A DNA stretch of 64,000 bases from Clostridia bacterium. Its GTDB lineage: Bacteria; Bacillota; Clostridia; Oscillospirales; CAG-272. A program made the position numbers and the translations under genes. The DNA lies in the NCBI GenBank assembly GCA_017537175.1, contig JAFYLH010000017.1, positions 1 to 64,000 on the forward strand. The letters run 5' to 3'. Below, in pieces: positions 25,836 to 34,170 of the stretch (position 1 is the first letter of the stretch; each line of letters starts with the position of its first letter). The notes beneath the pieces were generated by a model that saw nothing but the letters and a program-made list of their open reading frames with translations, was not told where the DNA came from and did no database searches.

Positions 25836-26957
25836 TTAATTCCGAAATATAAATGAAATTATTTTTTCAAAAAAGTTTTTCTTTTTGATCTTTTGTATAT
25901 TACGCTCCGAGGTTAGCTCTACTCGGTCAAGCTCGCGGCCGTCACAGCTGTATACGGCATACCCTACACACTCGCCCTCCTGTACAGGGGCATAGACAAA
26001 TCTTTCGTGACAGACCGTAACAGATATCTGTCCCGTAGTTATATCAACCACAAATGAGGTGTCTGGCAGAACCACATCAAGAGACTCAGCTTCTGAGCCG
26101 ATAATGGGAATACTGTATATTCCGCCGCTTACTGTTCGTCTTTCGTAGAGCGCGAAGACCTCATCATAGAGCCTTGCGTGATCCTTCCAGTCATCGGCAT
26201 CGTTAAGTGTAACAACGCAAAACTGCATACCGTCCCGCTCAGCAGCGCTTACAAGACATCTGCCGCTGTCCTTGGTATAGCCTGTTTTACCGCCTATTAC
26301 TCCGTCACAGGTCTTAAGCAATCTGTTATGGTTGATAAAAAGTCTGTTTTGGGTCTCATAGCGGTAGGTCGAGGTTATCTGCGCAAAATCCGGATCATCC
26401 ATAGCATAATCAAAGAGCAGAGCCATATCGTATGCCGTGGAATAATGCTGATCATGATTTAGCCCGTGAGGATTGGCAAAACGAGTATTTGCCATACCTA
26501 TTTCGGCAGCCTTGTCATTCATCATATCCACAAAGGCCTCAACATTCCCTGCTGTATATATGGCAAGGGCTGTTGCCGCATCGTTGGCACTCTCCAGCAT
26601 AAGGGCATACAAAAGATCCTTTACCAAGATCTGTTCACCGTTCATAAGATATGCCGAAGAGCCTTCAACTCCCACAGCTTCTGACGGTACCTTTACTGTA
26701 TCTTCTGTATCCCCGTGCTCAAGCACAAGGATAGCCGTCATGATCTTTGTGGTGCTTGCCATAGGCAGCTGCTCGTTTTCATTTGAAGCAAAAATTACCT
26801 CATTGCGGTCAAGACTGTAAACAACACAGGACTCGGCTCCCACTTTTGCCGAGCCAAAAGTTTCTACGGCCTTTTGGGGATCATATCCCGATGCCGCCGC
26901 ATACACAGACAGAAGCGAAAAAAGCAATATAACCGAAATTATTCTTTTTAAAACCAT
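25836..26957 (-). CDS. dacF: D-alanyl-D-alanine carboxypeptidase
   Basis: 373 residues. A signal peptide (1-22) precedes a penicillin-binding fold with all three active-site motifs: Ser68-Thr-Thr-Lys71, Ser123-Ala-Asn125 and Lys224-Thr-Gly226. A C-terminal beta domain and basic amphipathic tail (KKKNFFEKIISFIF) suggest membrane attachment. It trims pentapeptide stems of peptidoglycan; the neighbourhood with ytfJ favours a spore-cortex role, as for DacF. The ribosome site GAGGGG lies inside a hairpin just upstream. Confidence 0.9.
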   Translation of the reverse strand: MVLKRIISVILLFSLLSVYAAASGYDPQKAVETFGSAKVGAESCVVYSLDRNEVIFASNENEQLPMASTTKIMTAILVLEHGDTEDTVKVPSEAVGVEGSSAYLMNGEQILVKDLLYALMLESANDAATALAIYTAGNVEAFVDMMNDKAAEIGMANTRFANPHGLNHDQHYSTAYDMALLFDYAMDDPDFAQITSTYRYETQNRLFINHNRLLKTCDGVIGGKTGYTKDSGRCLVSAAERDGMQFCVVTLNDADDWKDHARLYDEVFALYERRTVSGGIYSIPIIGSEAESLDVVLPDTSFVVDITTGQISVTVCHERFVYAPVQEGECVGYAVYSCDGRELDRVELTSERNIQKIKKKNFFEKIISFIFRN

Positions 26958-26963
26958 AACATA

Positions 26964-27001
26964 CCCCTCATACTGTTTAGTAATATTACTATATGAAGGG
27001 G
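26964..27001 (-). promoter_or_regulatory. hairpin covering the dacF ribosome site
   Basis: CCCCTCATA (26964-26972) can pair with TATGAAGGGG (26992-27001) with one bulged base, and the loop holds the palindrome AGTAATATTACT. On the mRNA the GAGGGG ribosome site of dacF lies in the 3' arm. It sits in the 53-base ytfJ-dacF gap without a T-run, so it may be a translational control or processing element. Confidence 0.4.
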
Positions 27002-27010
27002 CGTGTCCTG

Positions 27011-27436
27011 TTATTCAGCGGAATTCTCTGCTGACTCCTCGTCCTTGAAAAGGGATTTTATCTTGTTGATGATATCGGGGGACTTCTTGATAAGCGAAAC
27101 TATCATATCAATAGTATCATCCGAGCCTGTTTCGGTAGGATGATCTACATTGAGCAGAGCAACATCTCCGTTTGCCTTCACCACAAGAAATGCCACAGGC
27201 TTAACCGAAATTCCTGTACCGCCCGCACCGCCGAAATTAGCGGGCTTTCCCTGCTCCTTTACCTTGCCCTTGTAGTCAAGACCGCCTGTAGCGATACCTA
27301 CAGATACCTTGGATACAGGAATGATGACCGTTCCGTTAGAGGTAGGTACAGCCTCACCGATAACGGTATTGGTATCTACGATATCCTTAACATTTTCAAG
27401 AGATGTTCTTATCATATCGCTGATTTTGTTTTCCAT
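27011..27436 (-). CDS. ytfJ: YtfJ/GerW family sporulation protein
   Basis: 141 residues. Typical Gly-rich centre (GGLDYKGKVKEQ, then ANFGGAGGTGISV) between a conserved N-terminus (TNTVIGEAVPTSNGTVIIPVSKVSVG) and VKPVAFLVVKANGDVALLNV. The family (spore protein YtfJ/GerW) affects germination or spore properties in Bacillus. It starts 3 bases after ytfI. The same ytfI-ytfJ pairing exists in Bacillus. Confidence 0.92.
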   Translation of the reverse strand: MENKISDMIRTSLENVKDIVDTNTVIGEAVPTSNGTVIIPVSKVSVGIATGGLDYKGKVKEQGKPANFGGAGGTGISVKPVAFLVVKANGDVALLNVDHPTETGSDDTIDMIVSLIKKSPDIINKIKSLFKDEESAENSAE

Positions 27437-27439
27437 TTT

Positions 27440-28072
27440 TTATTCCTCCGAATTTAATTTCTTAGTGATTATATGTTTTACAATTCCCAAAGCTGAGAAA
27501 ATAAAATTGTATACGCGTATTTTGATAAGTATGCTTATATCTGCCGATGACTTCTCGGACAGATAATCACAGCTGCAGTTTAAATATCCAAAGCTTGATC
27601 TTACCCTGTCAGAGCCTCTGAGCATATCTATAAGAAGATCAAGGCCGTTACATACTCCCGAATACAGAAGTGCTGTTGCTGCGGCATCCTTTGTGCCGAC
27701 TCTTACATCCAGCTTCTTTATATGGATCTTTACCTTACCCGAGAATTTTTCTATTATAATGCAGATAAGCTCATAGAGCTCTTTGATAACATCGATAAGA
27801 TCGGTAACTATTTCTTTAAGATCTGTCTTTTCCTTTGATTCTTCCTTTTTCTTTACCGTCTTATATACCTTTTTTCTGACCTTTTTAATCTTCTTTGAGG
27901 ACATATGCATTTCAGGCTTCTTTTCGGGATAAAGCCTTAATTTGAATATGCCAAAGAGTCTTACATAAGCAGTAAGCTCACCCTCGTAGGATACATATAT
28001 CCTTACATATGAGCACAGAAGAAGCACAGCAGCAAGAACAGCCAATATAACTGCCGCTAAAATTATCAGCAA
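27440..28072 (-). CDS. ytfI: DUF2953 membrane protein (YtfI)
   Basis: 210 residues. An N-terminal membrane helix is followed by a Lys-rich linker (about 55-85) and DUF2953 with GTKDAAATALLYSGVCNGL and FGYLNCSCDYL. Found beside ytfJ in spore formers; function unknown. The start is unusual: TTG is the first standard codon, but the AGGAGG ribosome site (28090-28095) is 17 bases away, whereas an in-frame ATC lies at the ideal 8-base spacing (28079-28081). Initiation at ATC or ATA would add two to three residues. Confidence 0.82.
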   Translation of the reverse strand: MLIILAAVILAVLAAVLLLCSYVRIYVSYEGELTAYVRLFGIFKLRLYPEKKPEMHMSSKKIKKVRKKVYKTVKKKEESKEKTDLKEIVTDLIDVIKELYELICIIIEKFSGKVKIHIKKLDVRVGTKDAAATALLYSGVCNGLDLLIDMLRGSDRVRSSFGYLNCSCDYLSEKSSADISILIKIRVYNFIFSALGIVKHIITKKLNSEE

Positions 28073-28113
28073 TATTGTGATATTTACCGCCTCCTCTGAA
28101 AATTGTTTAATGC

Positions 28114-28698
28114 TTATTCTGCTTTAGGTTCACTGCGTTCCTCTACAGCCTGTTCCTTTTCGCCCTCATCTGCAGGTGCAAGCACCTCTACCTTCGGAAG
28201 CTCATTGAGAGACGAAAGTCCGAAGATCCTTAAAAAGTCCTTTGTTGTACCGTAAAGATTGGGTCTGCCGGGCACATCAAGTCTGCCCTTGATCTCAATA
28301 AGCTCTCTCTGTAGCAGAATGCCAAAGGCATATGCCGAATCAACGCCTCTTACCTCTTCTACATATGCCCTTGTAACAGGCTGGTTGTACGCTATGATAG
28401 CAAGGGTCTCAAGGCTTGATTTTGAAAGTGCGCCGTTCTTTTTTATACCAAGGCAATCCTTGATTATATCCTCATACTTTTCCTTGGTGCAGAGCTGACA
28501 GGCGGTATCATAGCAAAGCAGCTGTATTCCGCGATCCTTGTAGCTTTCGGTCATATCAAGGGCAATACTCTTGACCTGTCCCGGGGTGAGCTCAAGAAGT
28601 GAGGCTATCTTTTCGTATGTAACCGGATCACCTGTTGCAAACAGAAGTGCCTCTATAGTGCGCTCTAACTCAAGTATATTTTCATTCTTTTTGCTCAT
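28114..28698 (-). CDS. scpB: segregation and condensation protein B
   Basis: 194 residues. Two winged-helix domains (ALLFATGDPVTYEKIASLL; LAIIAYNQPVTRAYVEEVRG) as in ScpB, which with ScpA and SMC forms the bacterial condensin. C-terminal acidic tail. Overlaps scpA by 17 bases. Confidence 0.95.
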   Translation of the reverse strand: MSKKNENILELERTIEALLFATGDPVTYEKIASLLELTPGQVKSIALDMTESYKDRGIQLLCYDTACQLCTKEKYEDIIKDCLGIKKNGALSKSSLETLAIIAYNQPVTRAYVEEVRGVDSAYAFGILLQRELIEIKGRLDVPGRPNLYGTTKDFLRIFGLSSLNELPKVEVLAPADEGEKEQAVEERSEPKAE

Positions 28699-29440
28699 TT
28701 GCGGCTTTTCCTCTCTTGTTAAGCTCTAAAATGATCTCATCCTCATCATCCTTGGCTATCATAACTCTTCTTGCCTTAAGAAGCTCAAGAAGAGCGGCAA
28801 AGGATGCAATAATGTCTGATCTTGTCTTTGACTGGAGCATAAGCTCGTCAAAGCTGGTTCTGCCGTTACGGTAGAGATAACGCATAATTCCCACAATGCG
28901 CTCCGGAACAGGCGTAACACGCTTTTTAAGCAGATTTTCGAGGGTCTTTTCGGGAGGCTGCATTGTCTCCTTTAATTGCTTTGCTCTCTGCATAAGCCTT
29001 GCAAATGCCTCCTCAAGGAGCCTCGCATCCTGATCTGCAAGCTCGGGGATAGCCTGAAACGGTGCTTCATCCATAGGCTTGGCTATTCTGCCTGCATATT
29101 TTAAATAATTTTCGTTAAGCATAACCGCCGCTTCCTTTGCGCGCTTATACTCAATAAGTGCCTGTGCCAGGCGTTCACGGGGGTCTATATCCTCCTCAAG
29201 AGGGGATTTGGGTAACAGCATCCTGCTTTTAATAAGCATAAGCTCGGATGCCATTGTGATAAACTCACCCGCGACATCCATATCCATCCTGCGCATCTCT
29301 TCCAGATACTCAAGATACTGATCAAGTATCAGGGATATGGGGATATCATATATATCAACCTTGTTTTTTGAAATAAGAGAAAGCAGCAGATCAAGGGGAC
29401 CCTCAAATATTTCAAGCTTAAAATTCAATGAGTCTGACAT
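28682..29440 (-). CDS. scpA: segregation and condensation protein A
   Basis: 252 residues. Kleisin N-terminus FKLEIFEGPLDLLLSLI and a C-terminal winged helix (DELMLQSKTRSDIIASFAALLELLKARRV). Bridges the SMC heads in chromosome condensation and segregation. It starts 1 base after the S2P gene and overlaps scpB, the conserved Firmicutes order. Confidence 0.96.
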   Translation of the reverse strand: MSDSLNFKLEIFEGPLDLLLSLISKNKVDIYDIPISLILDQYLEYLEEMRRMDMDVAGEFITMASELMLIKSRMLLPKSPLEEDIDPRERLAQALIEYKRAKEAAVMLNENYLKYAGRIAKPMDEAPFQAIPELADQDARLLEEAFARLMQRAKQLKETMQPPEKTLENLLKKRVTPVPERIVGIMRYLYRNGRTSFDELMLQSKTRSDIIASFAALLELLKARRVMIAKDDEDEIILELNKRGKAANEQKE

Positions 29441-29441
29441 T

Positions 29442-30116
29442 CTATACCATCCAAATTACAGATAACAGAAATAATTTTGTTATAAGCTCCTTGATAAAAT
29501 CAAGTGGAACACTCAACACACCCGTAATAACAAGTGCCATAATAACATAATAAATAATTCTTTCGTACTTCATCACGGCAAAATATGCCTTGGTGGGAAG
29601 AACTACAAAAAGAATACGGCTGCCGTCAAGAGGGGGCATGGGGATAAGATTGAATACAGCAAGAGAAAGATTTAAAAAGAACCCAACCTCGCAGAACATT
29701 GCAATGGCACTTATATATACATTAGGACTCTGTACCGGACTTATCAGATACCTGTTAATAAGAATCCATGCAACAAAATAGATATAAGAGCATACAAGAT
29801 TTGAAAGAGGTCCCGCAAGGGCTGAAATCGCCATTCCCCATTTGGGATTGCGGAAATGCCTTGTATTTATAGGTACAGGCTTTGCCCAGCCAAATCCAAA
29901 GACAAACATCAGTATTGCGCCAATGGGGTCAAGATGCTTTAAAGGATTGAGTGTGATGCGTCCCAGATTATACGCTGTGGGATCACCCATCAGCTTTGCG
30001 GCAAGACCGTGAGCCGACTCGTGTATACACAGAGCAAGTATAATTACGGGAATACTGCAAAGCACCGATATAAGTGCTTCTAAAGTAAATCCACCTTGGA
30101 TAAGTGAATATAACAT
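29442..30116 (-). CDS. site-2-protease-family membrane metallopeptidase
   Basis: 224 residues with about five membrane helices. HESAH (zinc-binding HExxH, about 28-32) in the first conserved helix and NLIPMPPLDGSR in the third, the two hallmarks of intramembrane site-2 proteases of the compact YwhC/FtsH-like class. Its substrate is unknown; the position immediately before scpA is common in Firmicutes. The ribosome site is weak. Confidence 0.9.
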   Translation of the reverse strand: MLYSLIQGGFTLEALISVLCSIPVIILALCIHESAHGLAAKLMGDPTAYNLGRITLNPLKHLDPIGAILMFVFGFGWAKPVPINTRHFRNPKWGMAISALAGPLSNLVCSYIYFVAWILINRYLISPVQSPNVYISAIAMFCEVGFFLNLSLAVFNLIPMPPLDGSRILFVVLPTKAYFAVMKYERIIYYVIMALVITGVLSVPLDFIKELITKLFLLSVIWMV

Positions 30117-30136
30117 TTTAAATTCTTTTGATACCT

Positions 30137-30733
30137 TCAGATAATTTTGTTGATTGCGTTCCAGATCTCGTTTTTGCCGTCTCCCTTAAGAGCGGAAAAC
30201 GGGATTATCTCTGTTCCCTCGCGGATAAGCTCGTGATTGCTGAGCTCTTCATACTGAGCCTTTTTCTGTGTAACATTGAGCTTGTCCGACTTTGTAGCGA
30301 CTATCATATAGTCGGTATCGGTCTGATTGAGCCAGTCAAGCATCATACAGTCATCTGCCGTTGTGCCGACCTTCATATCCACAAGCTGCATTACAAACAT
30401 AGGTGCGCTGCGCTCTCCAGCCTCCACCATATAGTCATTTACAAGCTTCTGCCATATAGCTCTCTCCTTGGGAGGACGCTTGGCAAAGCCGTAGCCGGGC
30501 AGGTCCACAAAGTAGAATTTGTTATCCACATTATAAAAGTTGATGGTGATGGTCTTACCGGGAGCAGAGGAAACCCTTGCCAGCTTGTTTCTGCCCAGCA
30601 GAGTGTTTATAAGCGAGCTTTTGCCCACATTGGATCGACCCGAGAATACCAGATGAGGCAGATCGTTCTTTGGGAACTGGCTTTTAAGTCCCGCCGTCAT
30701 CTCTAACTTAACATTTTGTAAATTGATTGCCAT
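30137..30733 (-). CDS. engB: ribosome biogenesis GTP-binding protein EngB/YsxC
   Basis: 198 residues. G1 GRSNVGKSSLIN, G3 DLPGYGFA and G4 TKSD identify EngB/YsxC, an essential GTPase for 50S subunit assembly. Two bases after lon, the same lon-ysxC order as Bacillus subtilis. Confidence 0.96.
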   Translation of the reverse strand: MAINLQNVKLEMTAGLKSQFPKNDLPHLVFSGRSNVGKSSLINTLLGRNKLARVSSAPGKTITINFYNVDNKFYFVDLPGYGFAKRPPKERAIWQKLVNDYMVEAGERSAPMFVMQLVDMKVGTTADDCMMLDWLNQTDTDYMIVATKSDKLNVTQKKAQYEELSNHELIREGTEIIPFSALKGDGKNEIWNAINKII

Positions 30734-30735
30734 AA

Positions 30736-33066
30736 TTATTCCTTTATCAATGCCGCAGTAAGGGCATCGTCTATAGTATCGAGGGCTATAAACTCTATTC
30801 CCTCTTTTACCGTCTTGTCGACTTCTTCAAGATCACGGAGATTTTCGCGGGGGATGAGAACTGTTTTTACTCCCGCCTTAAGCGCCGCCATGGATTTTTC
30901 CTTCAGGCCTCCTATGGCAAGCACATTGCCGCGAAGAGTTATCTCACCTGTCATAGCAACATCCCGTCTTACCTTACGGCCGCTGAGCTCGCTCGCAAGG
31001 GCAACTGCCATTGTAACACCTGCCGAGGGACCGTCCTTGGGTACTGCACCCTCGGGAACATGAATATGTATATCCTTATCCTTGTAGAAATCGGCATCGA
31101 TACCCAGAGCATCGCATCTCTGTCTGATACAGGTAACAGCGGCTCTGGCAGACTCCTTCATAACATCACCAAGAGAGCCTGTAAGCTCAAGCTTGCCCGT
31201 ACCGGGCATTGCGGCAACCTCAATTCTGAGTATGTCACCGCCCAGCTGTGTATATGCAAGGCCGTTAACGATTCCTACCTGATCGTTATCAGAAATCTTT
31301 TTGTCGATAAGCTTCTTTGAGCCAAGATATTCGTGAAGATTCTTTACCGTAACGGTACAGCTTTTTCTTTCACCCGTTACAATGCGCTTTGCCGCCTTAC
31401 GGCATACAGAGGCTATCTCGCGGTTAAGGTTACGCACACCCGCCTCGTGGGTATAGTAATCTATGATCTCAAACAGTGCTGCATCGGTAAACTTAAGCTG
31501 CTTTGATGTGAGACCGTGGTTCTTAAGCTGCTTACGGATAAGATGATGCTTTGCTATATCAAGCTTCTGATATCTGTTATAGATATCAAGCTCTATTATC
31601 TCCATACGGTCAAGCAGGGGTCTTGGTATGGTGTCAAGTGTATTGGCTGTCGCAATAAAAAGTGTATCCGACAGATCTATAGGCATCTCTACAAAATGAT
31701 CGCGGAAATGCTTGTTCTGTTCAGAATCCAAGACCTCAAGAAGCGCCGAGGAGGGGTCTCCGTGAGCATCGCTTGTCAGCTTGTCTATCTCGTCAAGGAG
31801 CATAAGAGGATTACGGCTTTCGGCCTGTATAAGTCCGTTGACTATACGGCCGGGCATAGATGCGATATATGTTCTTCTGTGACCTCTTATATCTGACTCA
31901 TCACGGATACCGCCCAGGCATACTCTGACATATTTGCGCTCAAGAGCTCTTGCAATAGATTCGCAAATAGAGGTCTTACCCGTACCGGGAGGACCTACAA
32001 GACAGAGGATCTGATTATTCAGCTTGGGGTTAAGCTTTTTTACCGAAAGGAACTCAAGTATCCTTTCCTTGACCTTGTCAAGTCCGTCATGGTCGTCCTC
32101 AAGTATTCTTGAGGCATTTTCTATATCATCACGGTCCTCGGTCATTTTTGACCAGGGTATTTCAAGACAGGTCTCTATATAAGAACGGATAACCGCCGCC
32201 TCTGAGGAAGCATAGGGTGTTTTGGCTAACTTACGAAGCTCCTTTAAAAGCTTTGCCTCCACCTCCTGTGGAAGATGGGCATTGTATATCTGCTCGTCAT
32301 ATTCATCGATCTCGCTGTCACCCGCGCCCTCGCCAAGCTCGTTCTGTATGACCTTAAGCTGTTCACGCAGGTAATATTCGCGCTGGTTATCCTCTATCTG
32401 CGCTCTTACCTTGTTGTGTATATTAAGCTCGGTGGCAAGTATCTTGATCTCTCTGCCCATAATGACCGCCAGCTTTTCAAGTCGCTTGATGGGGTCAAAT
32501 ATTTCAAGCACAGCCTGCTTATCCGAAAACGCCACAAGAACATTTGCGGCAATGAAATCGCAAAGGAGCCCGGGATCCTTGATGGTGTTGACTGCTGCAA
32601 CTATCTCTCCGGACAGCTTGGGAGAATACTTTTTGAACTCCTCAAACTGAAGCTCCACCTCACGCATAAGCGCCTGAGCCTTTGCGGTGTTTTCGTTAAC
32701 ATTGATAGCCTTGGTCATTACCTCGGCTGTCCAGACATTATCATTATTTTCGAGGGTCAGCACCTTTGCACGGTAAACACCCTCCACGGTCAGCCTGCCG
32801 TTACCCTCGGGCAATCTGAGAAATTGCTTGATACGGCATACAGTTCCTATATCGTAAAGATCCTCGGGGGCAACATCCTCAAGTGAAGGATCCTTTTGCG
32901 CAAGGATAAATATATAATCCTGATTATCCGCCGCCCTCTCGCAGGCATCTATATCCTCATCGCCTATGATCTCAAGGCTTAAGGGTAAAAACGGAAAAGC
33001 AAGTGTGTTTCTTGCAACTATACAGGTTATATTCATCATTTCAAGTTTTTCTATATAACGCGGCAT
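30736..33066 (-). CDS. lon: endopeptidase La (Lon protease)
   Basis: 776 residues from MPRYIEK, decided by GGAG 6-7 bases before this ATG; an in-frame ATG four codons earlier lies before the site. N-terminal LON domain, coiled coil with YYLREQLKVIQNELGEG, AAA+ Walker A GPPGTGKTS (about 358-366), and protease domain with PKDGPSAGVTM (catalytic Ser) and GGLKEKSMAAL (catalytic Lys). ATP-dependent degradation of misfolded and regulatory proteins in the cytoplasm. First gene of a ten-gene unit ending at 24720. Confidence 0.97.
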   Translation of the reverse strand: MPRYIEKLEMMNITCIVARNTLAFPFLPLSLEIIGDEDIDACERAADNQDYIFILAQKDPSLEDVAPEDLYDIGTVCRIKQFLRLPEGNGRLTVEGVYRAKVLTLENNDNVWTAEVMTKAINVNENTAKAQALMREVELQFEEFKKYSPKLSGEIVAAVNTIKDPGLLCDFIAANVLVAFSDKQAVLEIFDPIKRLEKLAVIMGREIKILATELNIHNKVRAQIEDNQREYYLREQLKVIQNELGEGAGDSEIDEYDEQIYNAHLPQEVEAKLLKELRKLAKTPYASSEAAVIRSYIETCLEIPWSKMTEDRDDIENASRILEDDHDGLDKVKERILEFLSVKKLNPKLNNQILCLVGPPGTGKTSICESIARALERKYVRVCLGGIRDESDIRGHRRTYIASMPGRIVNGLIQAESRNPLMLLDEIDKLTSDAHGDPSSALLEVLDSEQNKHFRDHFVEMPIDLSDTLFIATANTLDTIPRPLLDRMEIIELDIYNRYQKLDIAKHHLIRKQLKNHGLTSKQLKFTDAALFEIIDYYTHEAGVRNLNREIASVCRKAAKRIVTGERKSCTVTVKNLHEYLGSKKLIDKKISDNDQVGIVNGLAYTQLGGDILRIEVAAMPGTGKLELTGSLGDVMKESARAAVTCIRQRCDALGIDADFYKDKDIHIHVPEGAVPKDGPSAGVTMAVALASELSGRKVRRDVAMTGEITLRGNVLAIGGLKEKSMAALKAGVKTVLIPRENLRDLEEVDKTVKEGIEFIALDTIDDALTAALIKE

Positions 33067-33098
33067 TGATATCTCCAAATATAATATATTATTATATT

Positions 33099-33127
33099 AT
33101 AATAACATAGTTAAACATTTTTTTCAA
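33099..33127 (-). promoter_or_regulatory. promoter of the lon operon
   Basis: TTGAAA, 17 bp, TATTAT on the minus strand. No CIRCE or CtsR-like repeat is apparent between it and the start. It lies 7 bp from the divergent promoter of the dehydrogenase gene. Confidence 0.6.
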
Positions 33128-33133
33128 TAGTTA

Positions 33134-33162
33134 TTGACGAAAAGGAGAATTTATAATAAAAT
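33134..33162 (+). promoter_or_regulatory. promoter of the D-2-hydroxyacid dehydrogenase gene
   Basis: TTGACG, 17 bp, TAAAAT on the plus strand, back to back with the lon promoter. Confidence 0.65.
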
Positions 33163-33189
33163 ATGTCTATAAAATACAGGAGAACGGAT

Positions 33190-34137
33190 ATGAAAATAGT
33201 TGTAACAGATGCAATGACCGTCACCCAGGGTGATGTTGATATTAATATTTTTGCAAAATACGGAGATCTGGTGCTGTATGACAACACTCTTCCCCACCAG
33301 GTGGCAGAACGCGCCTGTGATGCGGATATAGTCCTCTGCAACAAGACTCTCTTTACCCGTGAGGTGCTTGAGCAGTGCAAAAGCCTTAAGCTTATCTGTC
33401 TTTTTGCCACAGGCTACAACAATATAGATACTGTATACTGTCATGACCACGGTATCACCGTATGTAATGCGGGAAGCTACTCTACCGATGCAGTTGCACA
33501 GCACACCTTTGCAATGATACTTGAGCATTACAGCAAGGTCGGAAGATTTGATGCCTTTGTCCGTGAGGGCGGCTGGAGCAAGTCCCCCATGTTCTCACCC
33601 TTTGTGTTCCCTACCGATGAAATTGCAGGAAAAACTATAGGCATCATCGGCTATGGCTCTATAGGGCGCAAGGTTGCCGAGATCGCAAAAGCCTTTGGTA
33701 TGAAGGTTGTTGTATATACCAGAACACCCCGAGACAATGATGTTAAATATCTGTCCCTTGATGAGCTGATGGCAGAATCGGATATTATAACCGTACACAC
33801 ACCTCTTAATGACGGTACAAAGGGTATGATGACCTATGAGCGCTTCTGTCTGTGTAAGCCTACCGCTCTCTATGTCAACACAGCAAGAGGCGGTGTAAAT
33901 GATGAACAGGGTCTTGTAAGAGCTCTGGCGGAAGGAAAAATTGCCGCCGCCTGTATAGATGTACTTACAACAGAGCCTCAAACAAAGGACTGCGTACTTA
34001 ACGAAAATGTACCCAACCTCATAATGACGCCCCATGTTGCCTGGGCACCTCTTTCTACAAGAATAAGACTGCTGGGTATAGTGGACGAAAATGTCAGGCT
34101 TTTCCTTGAAGGCAACCCCCACAATGTAGTATCATAA
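33190..34137 (+). CDS. D-2-hydroxyacid dehydrogenase, glycerate-dehydrogenase-like
   Basis: 315 residues from MKIVVTDA, set by AGGAG 7 bases upstream. NAD-binding GYGSIGRKV, catalytic Arg in NTARGG, Glu in TTEPQ and His in TPHVAW form the usual triad of the family. It reduces a 2-keto acid such as hydroxypyruvate with NAD(P)H; the specific substrate is not readable from sequence. Monocistronic, with its own promoter and terminator. Confidence 0.9.
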   Translation: MKIVVTDAMTVTQGDVDINIFAKYGDLVLYDNTLPHQVAERACDADIVLCNKTLFTREVLEQCKSLKLICLFATGYNNIDTVYCHDHGITVCNAGSYSTDAVAQHTFAMILEHYSKVGRFDAFVREGGWSKSPMFSPFVFPTDEIAGKTIGIIGYGSIGRKVAEIAKAFGMKVVVYTRTPRDNDVKYLSLDELMAESDIITVHTPLNDGTKGMMTYERFCLCKPTALYVNTARGGVNDEQGLVRALAEGKIAAACIDVLTTEPQTKDCVLNENVPNLIMTPHVAWAPLSTRIRLLGIVDENVRLFLEGNPHNVVS

Positions 34138-34140
34138 GTA

Positions 34141-34170
34141 AAAAACAGCTGCCAAACGGCAGCTGTTTTT
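34141..34170. terminator. bidirectional terminator between dehydrogenase gene and addA
   Basis: 13-bp stem AAAAACAGCTGCC/GGCAGCTGTTTTT with loop AAAC; it gives T-runs on both strands and overlaps the addA stop. Confidence 0.93.
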
